Below are positions 46,500 through 59,598 of a stretch of 64,000 bases of DNA, in pieces. Origin of the DNA: Copromyces sp. CBS 386.78 (Eukaryota > Ascomycota > Sordariomycetes > Sordariales > Sordariaceae); contig MU839082.1 of the NCBI GenBank assembly GCA_030685235.1, positions 310,001-374,000 on the forward strand, in the 5' to 3' direction. Positions within the stretch are counted from its first letter, which is position 1, and each line of letters opens with the position of its first letter. A program made the position numbers and the translations under genes. The notes beneath the pieces were generated by a model. It made no database searches. It was not told the origin of the DNA and saw only the letters and a program-made list of their open reading frames with translations.

Positions 46500-47934
46500 A
46501 AGTGGTTAAGAAATTCGGATTACCTTATATACTTAAGGGTAAATTACTTTAATAACGCAAAAATCTTAAAATTCTTATAGTCGGTAATAATTTCGATTTA
46601 CTCTTATATTCCCTCCAATTTAAAATTCTATTCTTCGAGTACTTTAATAATAGCTAGTAATTCTTTATTATAGATATCGTAATTATATTTTTAAACGTTA
46701 TACTTAATTAAAAAGTATATTATTAAATAAAAGACGCCGTTATCGCCCTATTATAATAATATACCCCTTAATACTTAATTAGATATATCGATTTCAATAA
46801 TAATCCGTTTATTCTAATCGAAGATTTTTAAAACTAATATTAATATAAAAGCTACTTTAAATTCGTTAAATACCTTCTAATACTTAACGCCCTATTACTA
46901 ATCTTTCATTATTATTTTCTTAGTAAATTTATAGAGGGGTTTAACTATCCTAGAGAAATTCTTAATAAAATAATAATAAAAATTAACGAAACCTAAGAAA
47001 GATTATAGGGCCTTTTTAAATTCTAATACTTCTTAAACTATTATTACTTTAATTTTATTTATATTTATTTCAATACCTCCCGGCGTAATAATAGAGAAAC
47101 GCTATCTGCACCGCTGCCAAACGCTATCTGCACCGCTGTCCAAAAATAAAATCTAAAGTTACTCTACCAAAATAAGGGTCTATAGCCTCAAAGTAGGCTT
47201 GGAATTTTTGTAATTTTCTACTCTATTTAATAGTGTCAAAGTCCACTCTTAAATATTACCGCAGCCTTTGAACCTACTAATAGTTTAAGAAAAAGAAAGT
47301 TTTATTTGAGAATTCCTTATATTTTCTAAAATAGTAGATAGGAGAGGCGGTGGAAGAGTTAGTAAATACATTATAGTAGAGAGAACCTTACCGAACTCAA
47401 AAATACTACATTTATATTTGGAGCTTACTATTTGCCCAAGTTATACTTTATTAAACTTTTGGATAGCGGTGCAGATAGCGTTTTGCGGCGGTGCAGATAG
47501 CGTTTCTCTAATAATAAGGCTTAAGTATTTAATACGTATAATATAAAATTCGTATTTATTAATATTAATTTAAAGACCGGCCTTTTCTAAATGGGCTAAA
47601 ACGTTAATAACATATTTAATATACTCCTCCTCATTTTCCGAATAAATTAGGATATTATCGAAGTAAATAGTCGTAAACTTATTTAATATATCGTAAAGAA
47701 TATTATTTATAAAGTATTAGAAAGTTACTAGCGCGCCCTATAAACCGAATAGATATACTAATAATTCGTAAAGTCCGAACCGTATTATAAATACTATAAA
47801 CTATTCGTAACCCTTATATATACGGATACAATTAAATACCGCGATAATATTAAATTTAGTAAAGATTTTTATTTTATAAATAATATTTAACGTTTCTTTA
47901 ATAAGCGGTAACGGGTATTGTATCTTTAAAATAG
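46500..47934 (-). pseudogene. Gypsy A reverse transcriptase / RNase H region, left of gypsy B
   Basis: On the minus strand the catalytic box at 47630-47678 reads FTTIYFDNILIYSENE; the second Asp of YxDD is Asn. A MITE at 47094 splits the region downstream of this box. Gypsy B interrupts it upstream. Comparison with gypsy C shows continuous homology across both insertion sites once each insertion and one target copy are removed. Confidence 0.8.
47094..47508. mobile_element. hAT-like MITE with duplicated terminal motif, inserted after RIP
   Basis: 415 bp with perfect 8-bp target duplications TAATAATA (47086-47093 and 47509-47516). Both ends read GAGAAACGCTATCTGCACCG inward. Within each end the motif AACGCTATCTGCACCGCTG, or its close variant, occurs twice, so the inverted repeats run to about 48 bp. 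It has no coding capacity. CA and TG dinucleotides are intact, unlike the surrounding retrotransposon, so it probably arrived after RIP. The 8-bp duplication points to the hAT superfamily. Confidence 0.9.
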
Positions 47935-48234
47935 TGTAAGGGGACAGCAGAGCGATACGCAGGTGCTAGCCAGAAGGTAATCTATTAAGGTTCTACAAGG
48001 AGAAAAGGGTAGAAAGACTAGCCCGCAGGGCAGTCTAGCTACCTATCCTTTTATAGCCGAGTGTAGATACCTAGCTGCCTAAGGCAGCACATAGAATCTC
48101 GTAGAGGGTGGAGGAACCCCGAAGGTACTCGAGAGGTGTGCCGGGGACCTACCGGCTTAGCGTACGTTGCCGTACCGGTACTAGTCTAGCTAACCGTATA
48201 CCAAATACCAATACTAAGCGCTAGACCTATAATA
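47935..48234 (-). repeat. LTR of gypsy B (3' LTR in element orientation)
   Basis: 300 bp, TGTAAGGGGACAGCAG to ACCTATAATA, paired with 55188-55487; differences seen are transitions. Confidence 0.95.
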
Positions 48235-48439
48235 TTAGCCCCCCCCTTCTCTAGCTACAAATACGTTGCGTAAGCTATATTCGTCTATTTATATTAACCA
48301 GATCTCACCCTTCTTCCAAACTTACTTTCTCTTTTATTTTCCCCTATAAATAATTATAATTATAGCGTTAATATACCTTTACTTAAATAACCTTTTTTAC
48401 TTATTGCCCTATTACCTTTATTACTATTCCTTCGTCGTT

Positions 48440-49920
48440 AATTATTTATTTCTAGGCCCCGAGCCCGTTATTCTAATTTATTAGACTATTACTAACTTAT
48501 ATACCTTCTAATTCGTCTCCTAATTCTAACCCCTTCGGGCTTTACCCTATTACTCCTATACCTTATATACCCGAAATAGTTATTACTATATTACTACCGT
48601 TTAGCGCCCGTAAATCCATTTATATTATAATTATTAGGGTAACCCCCTAATAGTATTCTAAATATATAAATATAGGCGATATTAACGCTTATATATTTAC
48701 GGAGGGCTATACTTATTGCGCGCCGTACTTTAAGGCGAAGGAGGCTAACCTTTATTATATTTAGCCCTTTACTATTTAGGAGTAGTATACCGTTTAATTA
48801 GCGCATAATTGCCCTATCGGTAAGGGTATTACGGCGGAGATTTATAATTTCTTCTAGAAGACGGTAATAGCTACCTGTTATTTAAACGAATTAGAGAAGG
48901 ATAGTTTAATTATTAAGTAAATAAACCTTTTTCTTTAAGTTTTTTAAATTTTATATTTATATTCTTTAAAGATGCTGCTTATAAAGTTCTCGGTTACTTT
49001 ATAGGGGTTAAACCGCTTACCGCCGCCGTTCTAGTTGTTACTATAGTACTTTTAATTATAGTCCTAGTAAATTCCGGATTTACGCCTTCTATTACTTTAG
49101 TAGAGGTATAGTAATTTCTAAGCGAATTAGGGGAGGAGTTCCGCTCTCTCTATATTAATTAGAGTAGTTAAACTGGTTTTTAAATTCTCGTTTTCGCCGA
49201 ATTCTCCTATATTAATCCTAAGGCCGCCGCTACTACTAAAGTTATTGCCGCCGACGCTACCGCCGATGCCGAATTTACCGCCGTTATTACCTAAAACGTC
49301 GTTATAAGTATTAACGCTATTATTTCCGGGTTTAAATTCCAATTCACTAAGTTCGAATCCTACCTTTCTAAATTAAAATCCTAGGTTAATACTATTAGTA
49401 ATATAGTTATAATACTAGACGCCCGTATTAATAGGTTCGAATCCTAATATACCGTCGCTCGGTCGATTTTTAATTAGATTTTAATTCGTTTTAATAAATT
49501 AAAGGAGAAGGAGAGGGAGAGGGAGAGGGAAAAGTATAGGGTAATAGAAGTAGAAGAAAATAATAATAATAATTTAGGGCCCGATATTTACGTTCGGTTA
49601 GTTACGTTATTTAAGGGTATAATTGGTGGTATTAGTACTATTATTATTAAATTAGAAGAGGTAGGATAGGGGAAGAGGTAGAAGGGGTGGAGGAATTAGA
49701 AAAGACCGAAGAGAAGAAGAAAGAGAAGATTAAAAAGAGAATTCGTTTTATTAGTATTAACGAAGAAGATAAAATTGAAGAGGAAATTTTTATTAAAAAG
49801 AAGAAGCGGCTTACCCGCCGGGTTAAAAAGCTTTCGGCTTTTATATTCCGGGTATTAAAGAATTTCGGTAGTATTATAGAATTAGGCTTCGGTTCGCCTA
49901 TTTTAAAGGAAACCCTTTAA
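48440..49920 (+). pseudogene. Possible antisense ORF in the 3' part of gypsy B
   Basis: Read on the plus strand, opposite to gag-pol. One segment, about 48696-48920, reads FTEGYTYCAPYFKAKEANLY and then LAHNCPIGKGITAEIYNFF, ATCYLNELEKDSL; its stops are TAG/TAA at places where Gln fits. A possible intron (GTAAAT ... AAAG) is followed by a frame from about 48972 to 49665 with a hydrophobic segment VLVVTIVLLIIVLVNSG, an Ala-rich stretch, and a KEKEREREREKYRV charged region, again broken only at TAA/TAG. An open Lys/Glu-rich frame (49687-49920) follows. The opposite strand also has a 71-codon Gly/Asn-rich open stretch at 49127-49342, so strand choice is not settled there. No domain recognised. Confidence 0.4.
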
Positions 49921-51849
49921 TTAAATTATTTTACCTAACCTTTACACTCTTTCTTTAATACTACTAATATTAATTAATTTCCCTTCCGCTTAATTTTATC
50001 TTTCGTAAATTAATCCGCTAGTCCGTCGTTAATTTAAATATTTCTATATTTCTTCTCAAAGGTTTTTAACGTTTTAAATTCTATAAAATCCTTTAAAAGA
50101 TATTATAAAGGTTTATAATACCCTACTTACGTTATTAGTATTTTTCTATTCGTTAGCGAACTATTTACGTATAATATTTCCTCTACGAAATATTCTTTTT
50201 TACTTTCTACTAAAATTAGCGGAAGTTAGTAGTCTATAATTATTTACCTTAATAAAGGGTTATCTATAGTTTTCCGGAGGAAATTAATATAAAAAATATT
50301 ATAAACGTTATTTAGTAAATTAGTAAATTCTATAATTAATAGGGAGAGGATTCGAAAAATAATATATTTAATATATAATTAATTAAATTTCTTTTTAAAT
50401 TTAAGGAATATGTAATTTTTAAAGTTTAATTAAATTTTATCGCTAATTTAAAAATATTTAACGGGTCGGCGAATACGGTTAATATATTTCTTTTATTTTT
50501 AAACCGCTATAATTATAATAATTTAATAAATATTTATAATTTATAATAGTTTTTTAACGAAATATTAAATTCGGACGTCCGCTAGGATATAAGAATTTTT
50601 AGCCGATTCGGGGGTAATTAATACTATAATTTCGGGATCGAAGCTGTATATAGCGAAGAAAAAGGATATATTAATAAATATATTAATATAATTATTAATC
50701 GTTAATTAAATTATTAAATACTATTTGTACTAATTATTTTAAACCTAATTAATATAAATTCTTAAGAAGGTTTAAACCTCTTAATTTATCCTCTCGGGAC
50801 TATTATCGATTTAAAAATAGTAGGTTATATTTAATAATTACTTAATGCCTAATAGTTTATAAAATCTTCTCTAGAACCGTTTAATTTAATTAGAACTTCG
50901 GTCGCTAACGATTAATTGTAGCTAGTTGTAATATTAGATGAAGCAATTTAAAAACCTCTTAGTATAGGTTTTTGTATTTATTAATGGTATAGGTTCTAAA
51001 ATAATATCCTTATTAAGGCGGTCCTTAATAACTAAAAAATAAATATTATTTCTTAATTCTAAGAAGTCGATAATAAAATGTATTTAAATATTACGGAAGA
51101 ATTAATTAAGGATTAGTAGAGGTTATAGGAGCCCCTTCCGTTAATTTCTCTAATATTTAATTAAACTATAAATATAGTAATTGTAGAGAAATTAATATAC
51201 GTATATATTTAATAACGGCTAGTAGAAATATCGGGTAAGAGTCGTTATAGTACCCTCTCTACCCGGGTGCCCTAGAGTTTAAGAATTGTAAGTAATTTAA
51301 ATAATCCTAGTACGGAGGGTATTAAATTCCCTATTATAATTAAAGAATTTTATAACTTCGAATTCGGTAATTATAAAGCTCCCGGGAATTTAGAATTTAT
51401 TCTTATATTATAGCCGTCCTATATTATTTATTGAATAATTTGCGATTTAAAATTATAATTTCGTAGAAGAGAAATCCCGTTCATTACCTTTAACCGCTTA
51501 AAATATTTATTAATAGAGGGAGTCCTTCGTAACGGTAGTATTTTAAAGCTATTGTAAATCCGGATTTTTAAATATTTATATACCCTTCCCCGCCGCCGGT
51601 ACGGGAGCCCGAATCTCTATTACCGAAATCCGTACGTAATTCTATAGCGCGGAATCGGAGATAAATTAGAAATTTCGAACCTTTTAATTATTATTAGTAG
51701 GCCGGTTTTAATTGCGGCGGGATAGGGCGTTTAAAATTATTACCTCTTTACCCGAACGGTACTAAAATTTAAAATTAAAACGGGAAAAATATTTAGCCTA
51801 CTAAGCTTATTATTCGGAAAGGTATTATCGGGTTATAAAGTACTTTAAG

Positions 51850-52900
51850 TTTTAATAGTTAATAAAGATAGTAAAGGCTTTGTAATTATAGAATTCCGCC
51901 TACTATTCTTTTAAATATTTAATAATAACGAATATTTCTTTATTATAAATAAGGTAATTATATTTAATTAGAACTAACTTCCTAAAATAGAAGGCGATTA
52001 CTTTCCGCTAGCCGTCAATTTTTTAAGTAAGATAATTATTTAGGGCGAACTTACTATAATTAATTTCTAGAAATATTAGGCAATCTAAATCCTATTCTAT
52101 AAGGATTAATATTTATATAAATAGGATTTTTAATAATTAGAAGGCTTCCTCGTAAGTAATTATTTATTCGAACGTTATTCTTTTACCCGTTAATACTATA
52201 AGTGGTATTACAATTGTAGAAAAATTTAATATAAATATTTAATAGTAGTTAATAAAGCCGAAGAAATTATAAACGCCCTTCTAAGAGATTAGAACCGCCT
52301 ATTCGAAGATTGCTTTAACCTTATCTAAATCAATTTAAATACTTACGTTTATATAAATAATAAAATTTAAATATTTAACTTTTTTTATAGCGAATTTATA
52401 TTTATCCGGGTCGAAATAAAGGCCGGCGTCCTAAAGGCGCTCTAAAACCAGCCGGACCTTCTTTATATAGTCCTCCTTAAAATTATTTATAAAAATTAAA
52501 ACGTCGTTTATATAAACCGAATAAAAGCTATTTAAATAATTGCTTAATATATTATTAATATACTATTAAAAGGCGGTTAGAATACTATAGAAATTAAATA
52601 GTACTATTAATTATTTGAATAATCTATATCTAGTCCGAAACGTTATTTTATATTCTTAGCCCTCCGTTATACGGATTTTATAAAACGCTTATACTATATC
52701 GACCTTTAAATACTATATTATACTTTTCAATATTTTAAAAATTTTATAAATAAGCGGTAGGGGGTAGCGGTTAACGTATATAATAGCGTTAAAAGTTTTA
52801 TAATTATAATAGAATCGGAAGCCGCCGCTAGGCTTCCGGACGAAGAGTATTAGAGTACCGGCTTCGGAACTACTAATTCGGATAAACCCCTTATCTAATA
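51850..52900 (-). pseudogene. Gypsy B reverse transcriptase and RNase H region
   Basis: On the minus strand, near 52490-52515, the box reads VYINDVLIFI, with Asp to Asn at the first Asp of YxDD. It is followed by the classic order DAGLYFDPDKYKFAIKKVKY, then a KG-Y-FFGFINYY block and, further on, an RNase H start with VIAFYFRKLVLIKYNYL. Gln and Trp codons are now stops. The order and spacing are diagnostic of Ty3/gypsy pol. Confidence 0.85.
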
Positions 52901-54399
52901 AATCCCGTAGTATTTTCTTAAATATTAAAAATTCTTTTTAAAATATATTATATAGTAGGCTATATAAAAGGGGGATATTTTTATTATTAAAACCCTTCTT
53001 AATTTCTATTTTCAGATTAATATTTAATTTATATTTATTAAACTGATCGGCTTCCTATTTCTAAAATAGGGGTAAGAGATCTTAAAACTCCCGGGGGATA
53101 ATTTACTAGAATTCTTCGTCGGTACAGACCCTTTTAAGGGTTAAAGCCTTTTTAATATCTTTTATTATAATAATAAAAATAGAGGCGTTTATAATATTTT
53201 AGCCGTACTTTTTTTTAATACGCTTATATATATTAATAAAAGTAATAATAATAACGTAGACCGCTCCCTTAAACTTTTATGGTATTAAGGAAAGCTCGAA
53301 CCTTCTTAGGTCGACGTAATCGATTTAAAATTCCGTAGCCCCGTACTAAAAACGTTTTTCGTACGAAATAGAATATACTTTATTAACTATAAGCTAAAGC
53401 TTATTTAGAATAATAAAATATTCTAATTTTAAAATAATATAAATATACGTAAGGGAAATTTTCCCTTGTAATTCGAAAAGAAAATAGGCAATATTTTAAA
53501 TAGTTATACCCTTTATAATAATTAAAATACCCCGGACTTACCGGCCCGGGATAGGAATAACGAAAATTTAAAAATCTTTAATAATATTTTTACTAATTAC
53601 GGCGAAATATTAATACCCTTTATTAATAAGGATATAAAATAAATTTATAAAATTAATAATAATTAATATTAAAGTAGGTTCTATTTCTATTTATAATCTA
53701 AATTCTTCTACCTTACTTAATACTTTAAAAGAGGGCTCTAGTACCCAATTTTATATTAGAACTATTCTTTTCCCTACTCCGTATCAGAAGTATTTAGAGT
53801 TTCCTTAATATCTTCTTCATCTTCTAATAAAGGGGTAATTTAGGTAGTTTAAATATAAATGCCCTTATTACTTTAGGGATTAATAATTAAAAAATAGAGG
53901 TATTTAGTAATTATATACTTAAAGGCCCCGTAGTAAATATAACGGCTCTCCGCTCTACGCTTATTATACTCTTCTTAAAGGACCTATTTAATTTAGCCTC
54001 TTTATTAGGGGAAAGAGCCTTTATTACGGGTTCCGTAAATACTATAAATATTAATTATAATTATAATAATATTTCCGTCGGTATTATATTAAAGCTTAAA
54101 AAACGAATTAAAAATAGCGCTTCGGAATTATTATTAAATATTAGAGCGACCCGAACTATTAATAATAGGTAAATAGGCTATAGAACGTCGGTTTTAATTA
54201 TTATTATTATAGAGAAAAATTTAATAGAGAGTTCGGAATTCTCTAATTTTTTCGTACTTACGGGCGATATTTTAGAACTATTCTACGTAGGTCAAATAAT
54301 TATTAGAAAATTCGATTATAAAAAAATTATTATTAAATTTCTTATGAAATAATATAGTATAAAAAGCCAAGTTTGGCTCAGCAATCCTAATTATAATTA

Positions 54400-55115
54400 C
54401 TAAACTTTAAAAATTTATTATTAAAATTAATATAAAATTCTAAGAACGGTTCGCCGTCCTTTTACCGTATTTTAATAAAATTATTAAAAGTTTGGTCTTA
54501 TATATATCGGGTGCCGAAAACTTATTAAATTTATTCGAATAATTCGGCCGGGTTCTTTTAACCTGTAAGAATTCGGTATATTTAATACCCTTCGAATCGC
54601 TATTACTTTTCGTTAGGTAGGGTATTAAGGATTTCAATCTACGCCGCTTCTATATTAATACGGAAACCCTTCTTAAAATCGGTATTATAAATTTTAACGA
54701 ATTTATTATAGGAAAATATAAAGGTATTTAATTTGCCGTCCTATTTAAGGAGTTCGAAAGGTTTGCGCCGGTAAGGTTTAGAATCCTTATTAGAAGAGGA
54801 GAAATCGTTTCTAAATTTCTCCTTACCTTTACCGTAATCCTTCTTACTATTAGAATCTTACTTAGTAAGAAAATCGAATATAAATTTGAAGGTAGGTTAG
54901 GAAAAAGAGGAGAAGGGAATAATCGATTTAATTTTATTTTTAAATTCGGGGCTCGTCTACAAAGCGCGTATAAACGAGCCGAATAGATTAGTAGTATTAG
55001 TACCGTCGGTACTTTCAATAGTATTACTAGCTCCCTCAATAGGAGGCTGGGGATTGTAATATTCTTCTATATCGATATTAGTATCGTTATCATTCGGTAC
55101 GGTAAAAATAACCAT
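54400..55115 (-). pseudogene. Gypsy B gag remnant
   Basis: It starts at the ATG at 55113-55115 on the minus strand, 72 bases inside the 5' LTR edge: MVIFTVPNDNDTNIDIEEYY, then SPEFKNKIKSIIPF and a capsid-like part DGKLNTFIFSYNKFVKIYN with NIEAA-IEILNTLPNEK. It is broken by TAG/TAA at former Gln/Trp codons. Position and sequence pattern fit a gypsy capsid protein. Confidence 0.7.
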
Positions 55116-55187
55116 TCCAATGCTAATATATTACCACGCTTACAGCTACAGGCAGTCCTTCCTTCCAATAAATAAGGTAGAACCTAA

Positions 55188-55487
55188 TATAAGGGGACAG
55201 TAGAGCGATACGCAAGTACTAGCTAGAAGGTAATTTATTAAGGTTCTACAAGGAGAAAAGGGGAAAAAGACTGGCCCGCAAGGCAATCTAGCCACCTATC
55301 CTTTTATAGCCGAATATAGATACCTAACTACCTAAGGTAGCATATAGAATCTCGTAGAGGGTAGAGGAACCCCGAGGGTGCTCGAGAGGTATGCCGGGGA
55401 CCTGCCGGCTTAGCGTACGTTGCCGTACCGGCACTAGTCTAGCTAACCGTGTGCCAGATGCCAGTACTGGGCGCCAGACCTATAACA
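55188..55487 (-). repeat. LTR of gypsy B (5' LTR in element orientation)
   Basis: 300 bp, TATAAGGGGACAGTAG to ACCTATAACA, the partner of 47935-48234. Confidence 0.95.
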
Positions 55488-55492
55488 AATAG

Positions 55493-58400
55493 TATTATTA
55501 ATACTTCTATAATTTATATAAATACGGATACTACCGCTTAGCTTCTTTATTAATATAATTAGTAATAATATTAGTAATTAGGAAGGCCGGATAAAATTCT
55601 ACTTTAAATTATTATTTAATTATTTTTTAATAACGCCTAATTCTATTAGTAAGAAAGGTCTAGATTTTAAATATAGTAATTCCGTACTAGGGATTATTTC
55701 AATTTTATAATTATATAAATAGTATTAAGGAAATTAGTAAGCATCCGCCGGGTTTACTACCTTCTAATATTTATAATACTAATAGGGTATTTTCGCCTTA
55801 ATCTACTACTCGGTAGCCATAGGCCGGTCTACCTTTTCGTAAAATATTTTAGCATCTTTTTCGGAAATTCTATATATATTTATAAGTTCTTTTTTAATAT
55901 TAATTATTACTTCCCTAGCATCCCCTTTTAGGATACGTAAGAAGTAATTGAAAATTTATTCTTTATACTTTATACCGTTACTAATATAAATATCTTTATA
56001 TATTTAGTTTATAATTTGGAATTTCCTAGGGCCTAATTTAAAGTTGCCGGCCGCAATTTCCGCCTCTATTTATTTTAACGCTTCGTCGATTTCTCCTCTA
56101 ATTATAATAATAACCTTTAAATTTTCTATTTTAACCGCGAAATTAAAATTGGCGGTATTAAATTTAATAATATTATTTATATTAATAAGGATATTATTAA
56201 TATCGATCGGCCTTACGAAGAAAGGTATGAGTAGTCTCCTTATAGGGTCAACGGTAAGAATTCGCTATCTATTTACAATTTTATATAGTACGGGTTTAAT
56301 CGCAGCCTCTAATTTAAATATAAGCCGTAGGTTGTAAAGTATTATTATTATTTAATTTCCTTTTAGTAAATTAGTTAATTAGAAGGTTTTAGGGTAGAGG
56401 TTTATAGTTTTAGTAACCTTTTCTTTAAATTTTAATTTTTAATATTAAATAACTTTACGAATTTAAAATAGTAAAAAATTAATTTTATATTCTTCTACTT
56501 CTACTTTAACAATTAATTCTTCCGCTTTTACTTTAGCGATTAACTCGTCCGCTTTTAATTTAATAATTTATTTTTCCACTTCCGCCTTAATAGTTTACTC
56601 TTTTACTTCCGCTTCGACAGTTTATTCTTTTATACCTATTTCGACGGCTTATATTTCCGCTTTAACAATTTATTCTTATTCTTCCCCTACTTCAATAATT
56701 TATTCCTCCGGGCCCGCTTTAACAGCTTTCTCTTCCGTAATTATAATAGCCTTAATAATATTTTCCTTTAAAGCTTTTAAGGCCTTAATTTAAAAATTTA
56801 ACGTACTTTAGAGTAAGTAAGTACTATAATATTTCCGGTTAAACCTTAGCTCGCTTATCTCCTAATTTATTAATAAATTATACTATTATAATTAGGGTAA
56901 ACCTAAAATAATCGGGTTTTCTAGTAATAGGGTGAATATAAATAATTCAATTTCCTCGTTATAAACGCCGATCCGTATTATAAATTTAATAAAATTTATA
57001 ATATATATATTAATATTATTGTTAGCTAATTTTAAAGGCTTTAAATAGTCTAATTTCTTTATTAATATTTTATTTTATTCGATAAAATTCTTATTAATAA
57101 ATCCTTTACCCGTATAACCGCTATTAATTAATTTTGGGTAATATACTTTACGCTTACTATAAAGAAGGTAATTTAAAAGGAGGATAGATTTTTCTAATTT
57201 AACTATTATTAAATTAATAAATAATAATTTTAAAAATTCTTCTTCTTAATCCTAGTATAATTCCCTATTTAAAATATCCTTATTATATTTATTTAAATAT
57301 CCCTCCGCTTTTAAGCTTTCCTATTCTTTCTTATTCCTTTTGGGCAATAGCCTCCGTTTGCAATTTAAAATAAAGGTTTAATTTTTCCTAATTCTAATTT
57401 AACTTCATTAGTAATATTAGCGGTATTAATATTATTACCCTTCTTATTATTACTATAATTATTCTAATTAAATTTTATCTTATAATTAATAGGTAGTTAA
57501 ATAATCCTAGTACTTTCGATACTACTTTTATTATCGCCAATATCGATAAAATTCTAATATTTCTTCTAATTGTAGCCTAATTAGCCGTATTTCTAATATT
57601 TACCGGCATCCTATCGTTTTTTCTAGAAGTTTATAGGTATTAATTTACGTAAATTAATATTTAAGGCGTTTAAATCTATAGTATCGCCGCCTTAGGACAT
57701 TATTTTAGAAGAAGATCTTCTACTAGTATTATTATTATTTAAACCGCCCCAGTTTTCTGAAGAAGTTGGGTTAGAAAATTTCTTTTAGAACGTAACTTCT
57801 TTGTAACGGCGTACTAATTTACTAAAAAGCTAAAGCTATCCTTAGAAATCCTCGTTATTAAAAACGTTTAATTAATAAGTAACTGAATTCTTAAACTAAT
57901 TGGTAACTTTTTAACGGAGTATAAATATACGTATAGTATTATTTATACTGTAATAGTCGGTATATAAAATAAATTTATCCGCGAAATCCTAAAAGGAGTT
58001 CTTTATTTATAATTTTTATAGGGCCCTATCGGCTTCGACCTTTATATTTATAATATTATAATAACTATTAAAATACGTAATAAATTCTTCAGCCGTTTAC
58101 TACTTCTATATACCTTAAGGATCGTTATTAAAGATAAATTATATATCCGGTTCGATAATAAATATTAATAATTTCCCGAAATATACGAAAATATATATAA
58201 ATTTATTATATTCTATTAGGAAATATTACTTATCGTAGGCCTAATAAAAATGAATTTTTATATGCTAAGTTATATATATAATATTATAATTTTTAATTAA
58301 TTATTCTTTAACGTTAAAAACGTTTAGGTTTATAGATATATAGCGATATAATCCGTAATTAAAGGCCGCGGCCGTACCGTTAAAGTTAGTATTAAAATTA

Positions 58401-59370
58401 ATTTTAAATATTATTTTAAAAGTATTGTTTTCCGTTCTAAAATTCTCGTTTTCTATATTTAAGTAAGCTATCCTACCCTATAAGGAATAGATTTAAACTA
58501 TTAGAATACTATTTTTATTAAAGGTTACTTCCGCTTTCTTAAATTCGGTAAATTATCCCTTAATTTCGTTTTTCTAATAAATAACATTATTCTAAAAAGT
58601 TTTTTAGGCCTAAATATAAATATTCTCGTCGGCCTTTTTCCTTAAATCTTCTTAGTAGTAATCGCGCTTAATGTTATTAAAGGCTTCGGAAATTACGTCG
58701 ATAATTGCAACGAAGGCTAGAAATTATACTATATTCTCGGTCTACTAACGGTAAATAATAAGGTATTTATAAATATAATTACTAGTCTAAAATCTATTAT
58801 AAAGGTAAGCCTAAAATAATCTACAGTTGTAATTTAAACCGTATATACGTAAGGTAAGGATTACTAGGGTATTATCGGTAATAATTTTGTTTAATTAAGA
58901 AGGGGGTAGAATATTTATTCGTTTAAATAACTAACCCAACTCGTAATATTTAGGGTTAGTATAGCCTAAGGGGGGGCTTTATAGACTTTATTTAGTAGGA
59001 ATAAAGTGATCGTCGGCTATATAATAATTAAAGGCTTCCGTCTAAGTATTAATATTAATTATTTCGCTTAAGAAATTAAAGAAGTAAACGTTAACAATTA
59101 GAAATTTGGTCTCGGTATTAGTATATTCGTTAATAATAATTAACTTAATATTATTATCGTTCTTAAGGTAATTAAAATAACCGTACGGGCTATATACAGT
59201 TAATTTAGATTCTAAGCGTTAGCGATAATTGCCGAAGTTTATTCTAGGGTTTTCCCTAATCCTACAAGGGCGGGATATCGGATTTAATTAATTTCTTAAT
59301 TGCTAGTAAACTACTAATTAATATCTTTTTATTCTTATACGCGCGCTGCGCAATTGGAAGTATAATAAAC
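55493..59370 (-). pseudogene. Gypsy A gag-protease-RT start region, right of gypsy B
   Basis: 3.9 kb of RIP-mutated minus-strand coding sequence that joins directly to the RT region left of gypsy B. The junction, with one AATAG copy removed, lines up with gypsy C (TTTAAA-TA-TATTATTAATAC on both). Gag should lie toward 59 kb. A low-complexity zone around 56480-56760 has CTTCTACTTCCGCTTTAAC-like imperfect repeats that would encode a Glu/Lys/Ala-rich coiled coil on the minus strand. No intact frame is left. Confidence 0.6.
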
Positions 59371-59593
59371 TATTACGGGGCAAAGGCACCGTTAGGTCTG
59401 TAATACAATATATATTATTATACGAAAAGAGTAAAGAAGAAGTGTACGCCAGCTAGGGCATGATATAGGGCTCGTTGAGCCTCCATACTAAGGCTAGACC
59501 CAATGCCATAGCAATAACTGTACATAGCTGTATATAATAGCGTATTGGCTAATGGCACGCAAGGCACAGGGCATGTGATCTAGCCCTGTGACA
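59371..59593 (-). repeat. LTR of gypsy A (5' LTR in element orientation)
   Basis: 223 bp, TATTACGGGGCAAAGG to CCCTGTGACA, the partner of 43595-43817. Its right end keeps the original CA terminus. Confidence 0.95.
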
Positions 59594-59598
59594 TAAGC

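Larger units (their letters stand above)
47935..55487 (-). mobile_element. Gypsy (Ty3) LTR retrotransposon 'B', nested in gypsy A
   Basis: 7553 bp with two 300-bp LTRs and perfect AATAG target duplications (47930-47934, 55488-55492). Minus orientation: the reverse complement of 48235-48252 is a purine tract with eight G next to the left LTR, and gag and RT read on the minus strand. The LTRs (TGTAAGGGGACAG ... ACCTATAACA) differ from those of A and C, so it is a separate family. The interior is RIP-mutated but the LTRs are fairly GC-rich. It was inserted in the RT gene of gypsy A. A long extra frame on the plus strand lies between the integrase region and the 3' LTR. Confidence 0.95.
43595..59593 (-). 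mobile_element. Gypsy (Ty3) LTR retrotransposon 'A', interrupted by gypsy B and a MITE
   Basis: 15999 bp between the outer edges of two 223-bp LTRs, with perfect TAAGC target duplications (43590-43594 and 59594-59598). Subtracting gypsy B (7553+5) and the MITE (415+8) leaves 8018 bp. Minus orientation is shown by the purine tract AAAGGGAGGTAG (reverse complement of 43818-43829) next to the left LTR and by the minus-strand reverse transcriptase. LTR differences are transitions, so it was RIP-mutated. It was inserted into the MULE transposase gene. Confidence 0.95.
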
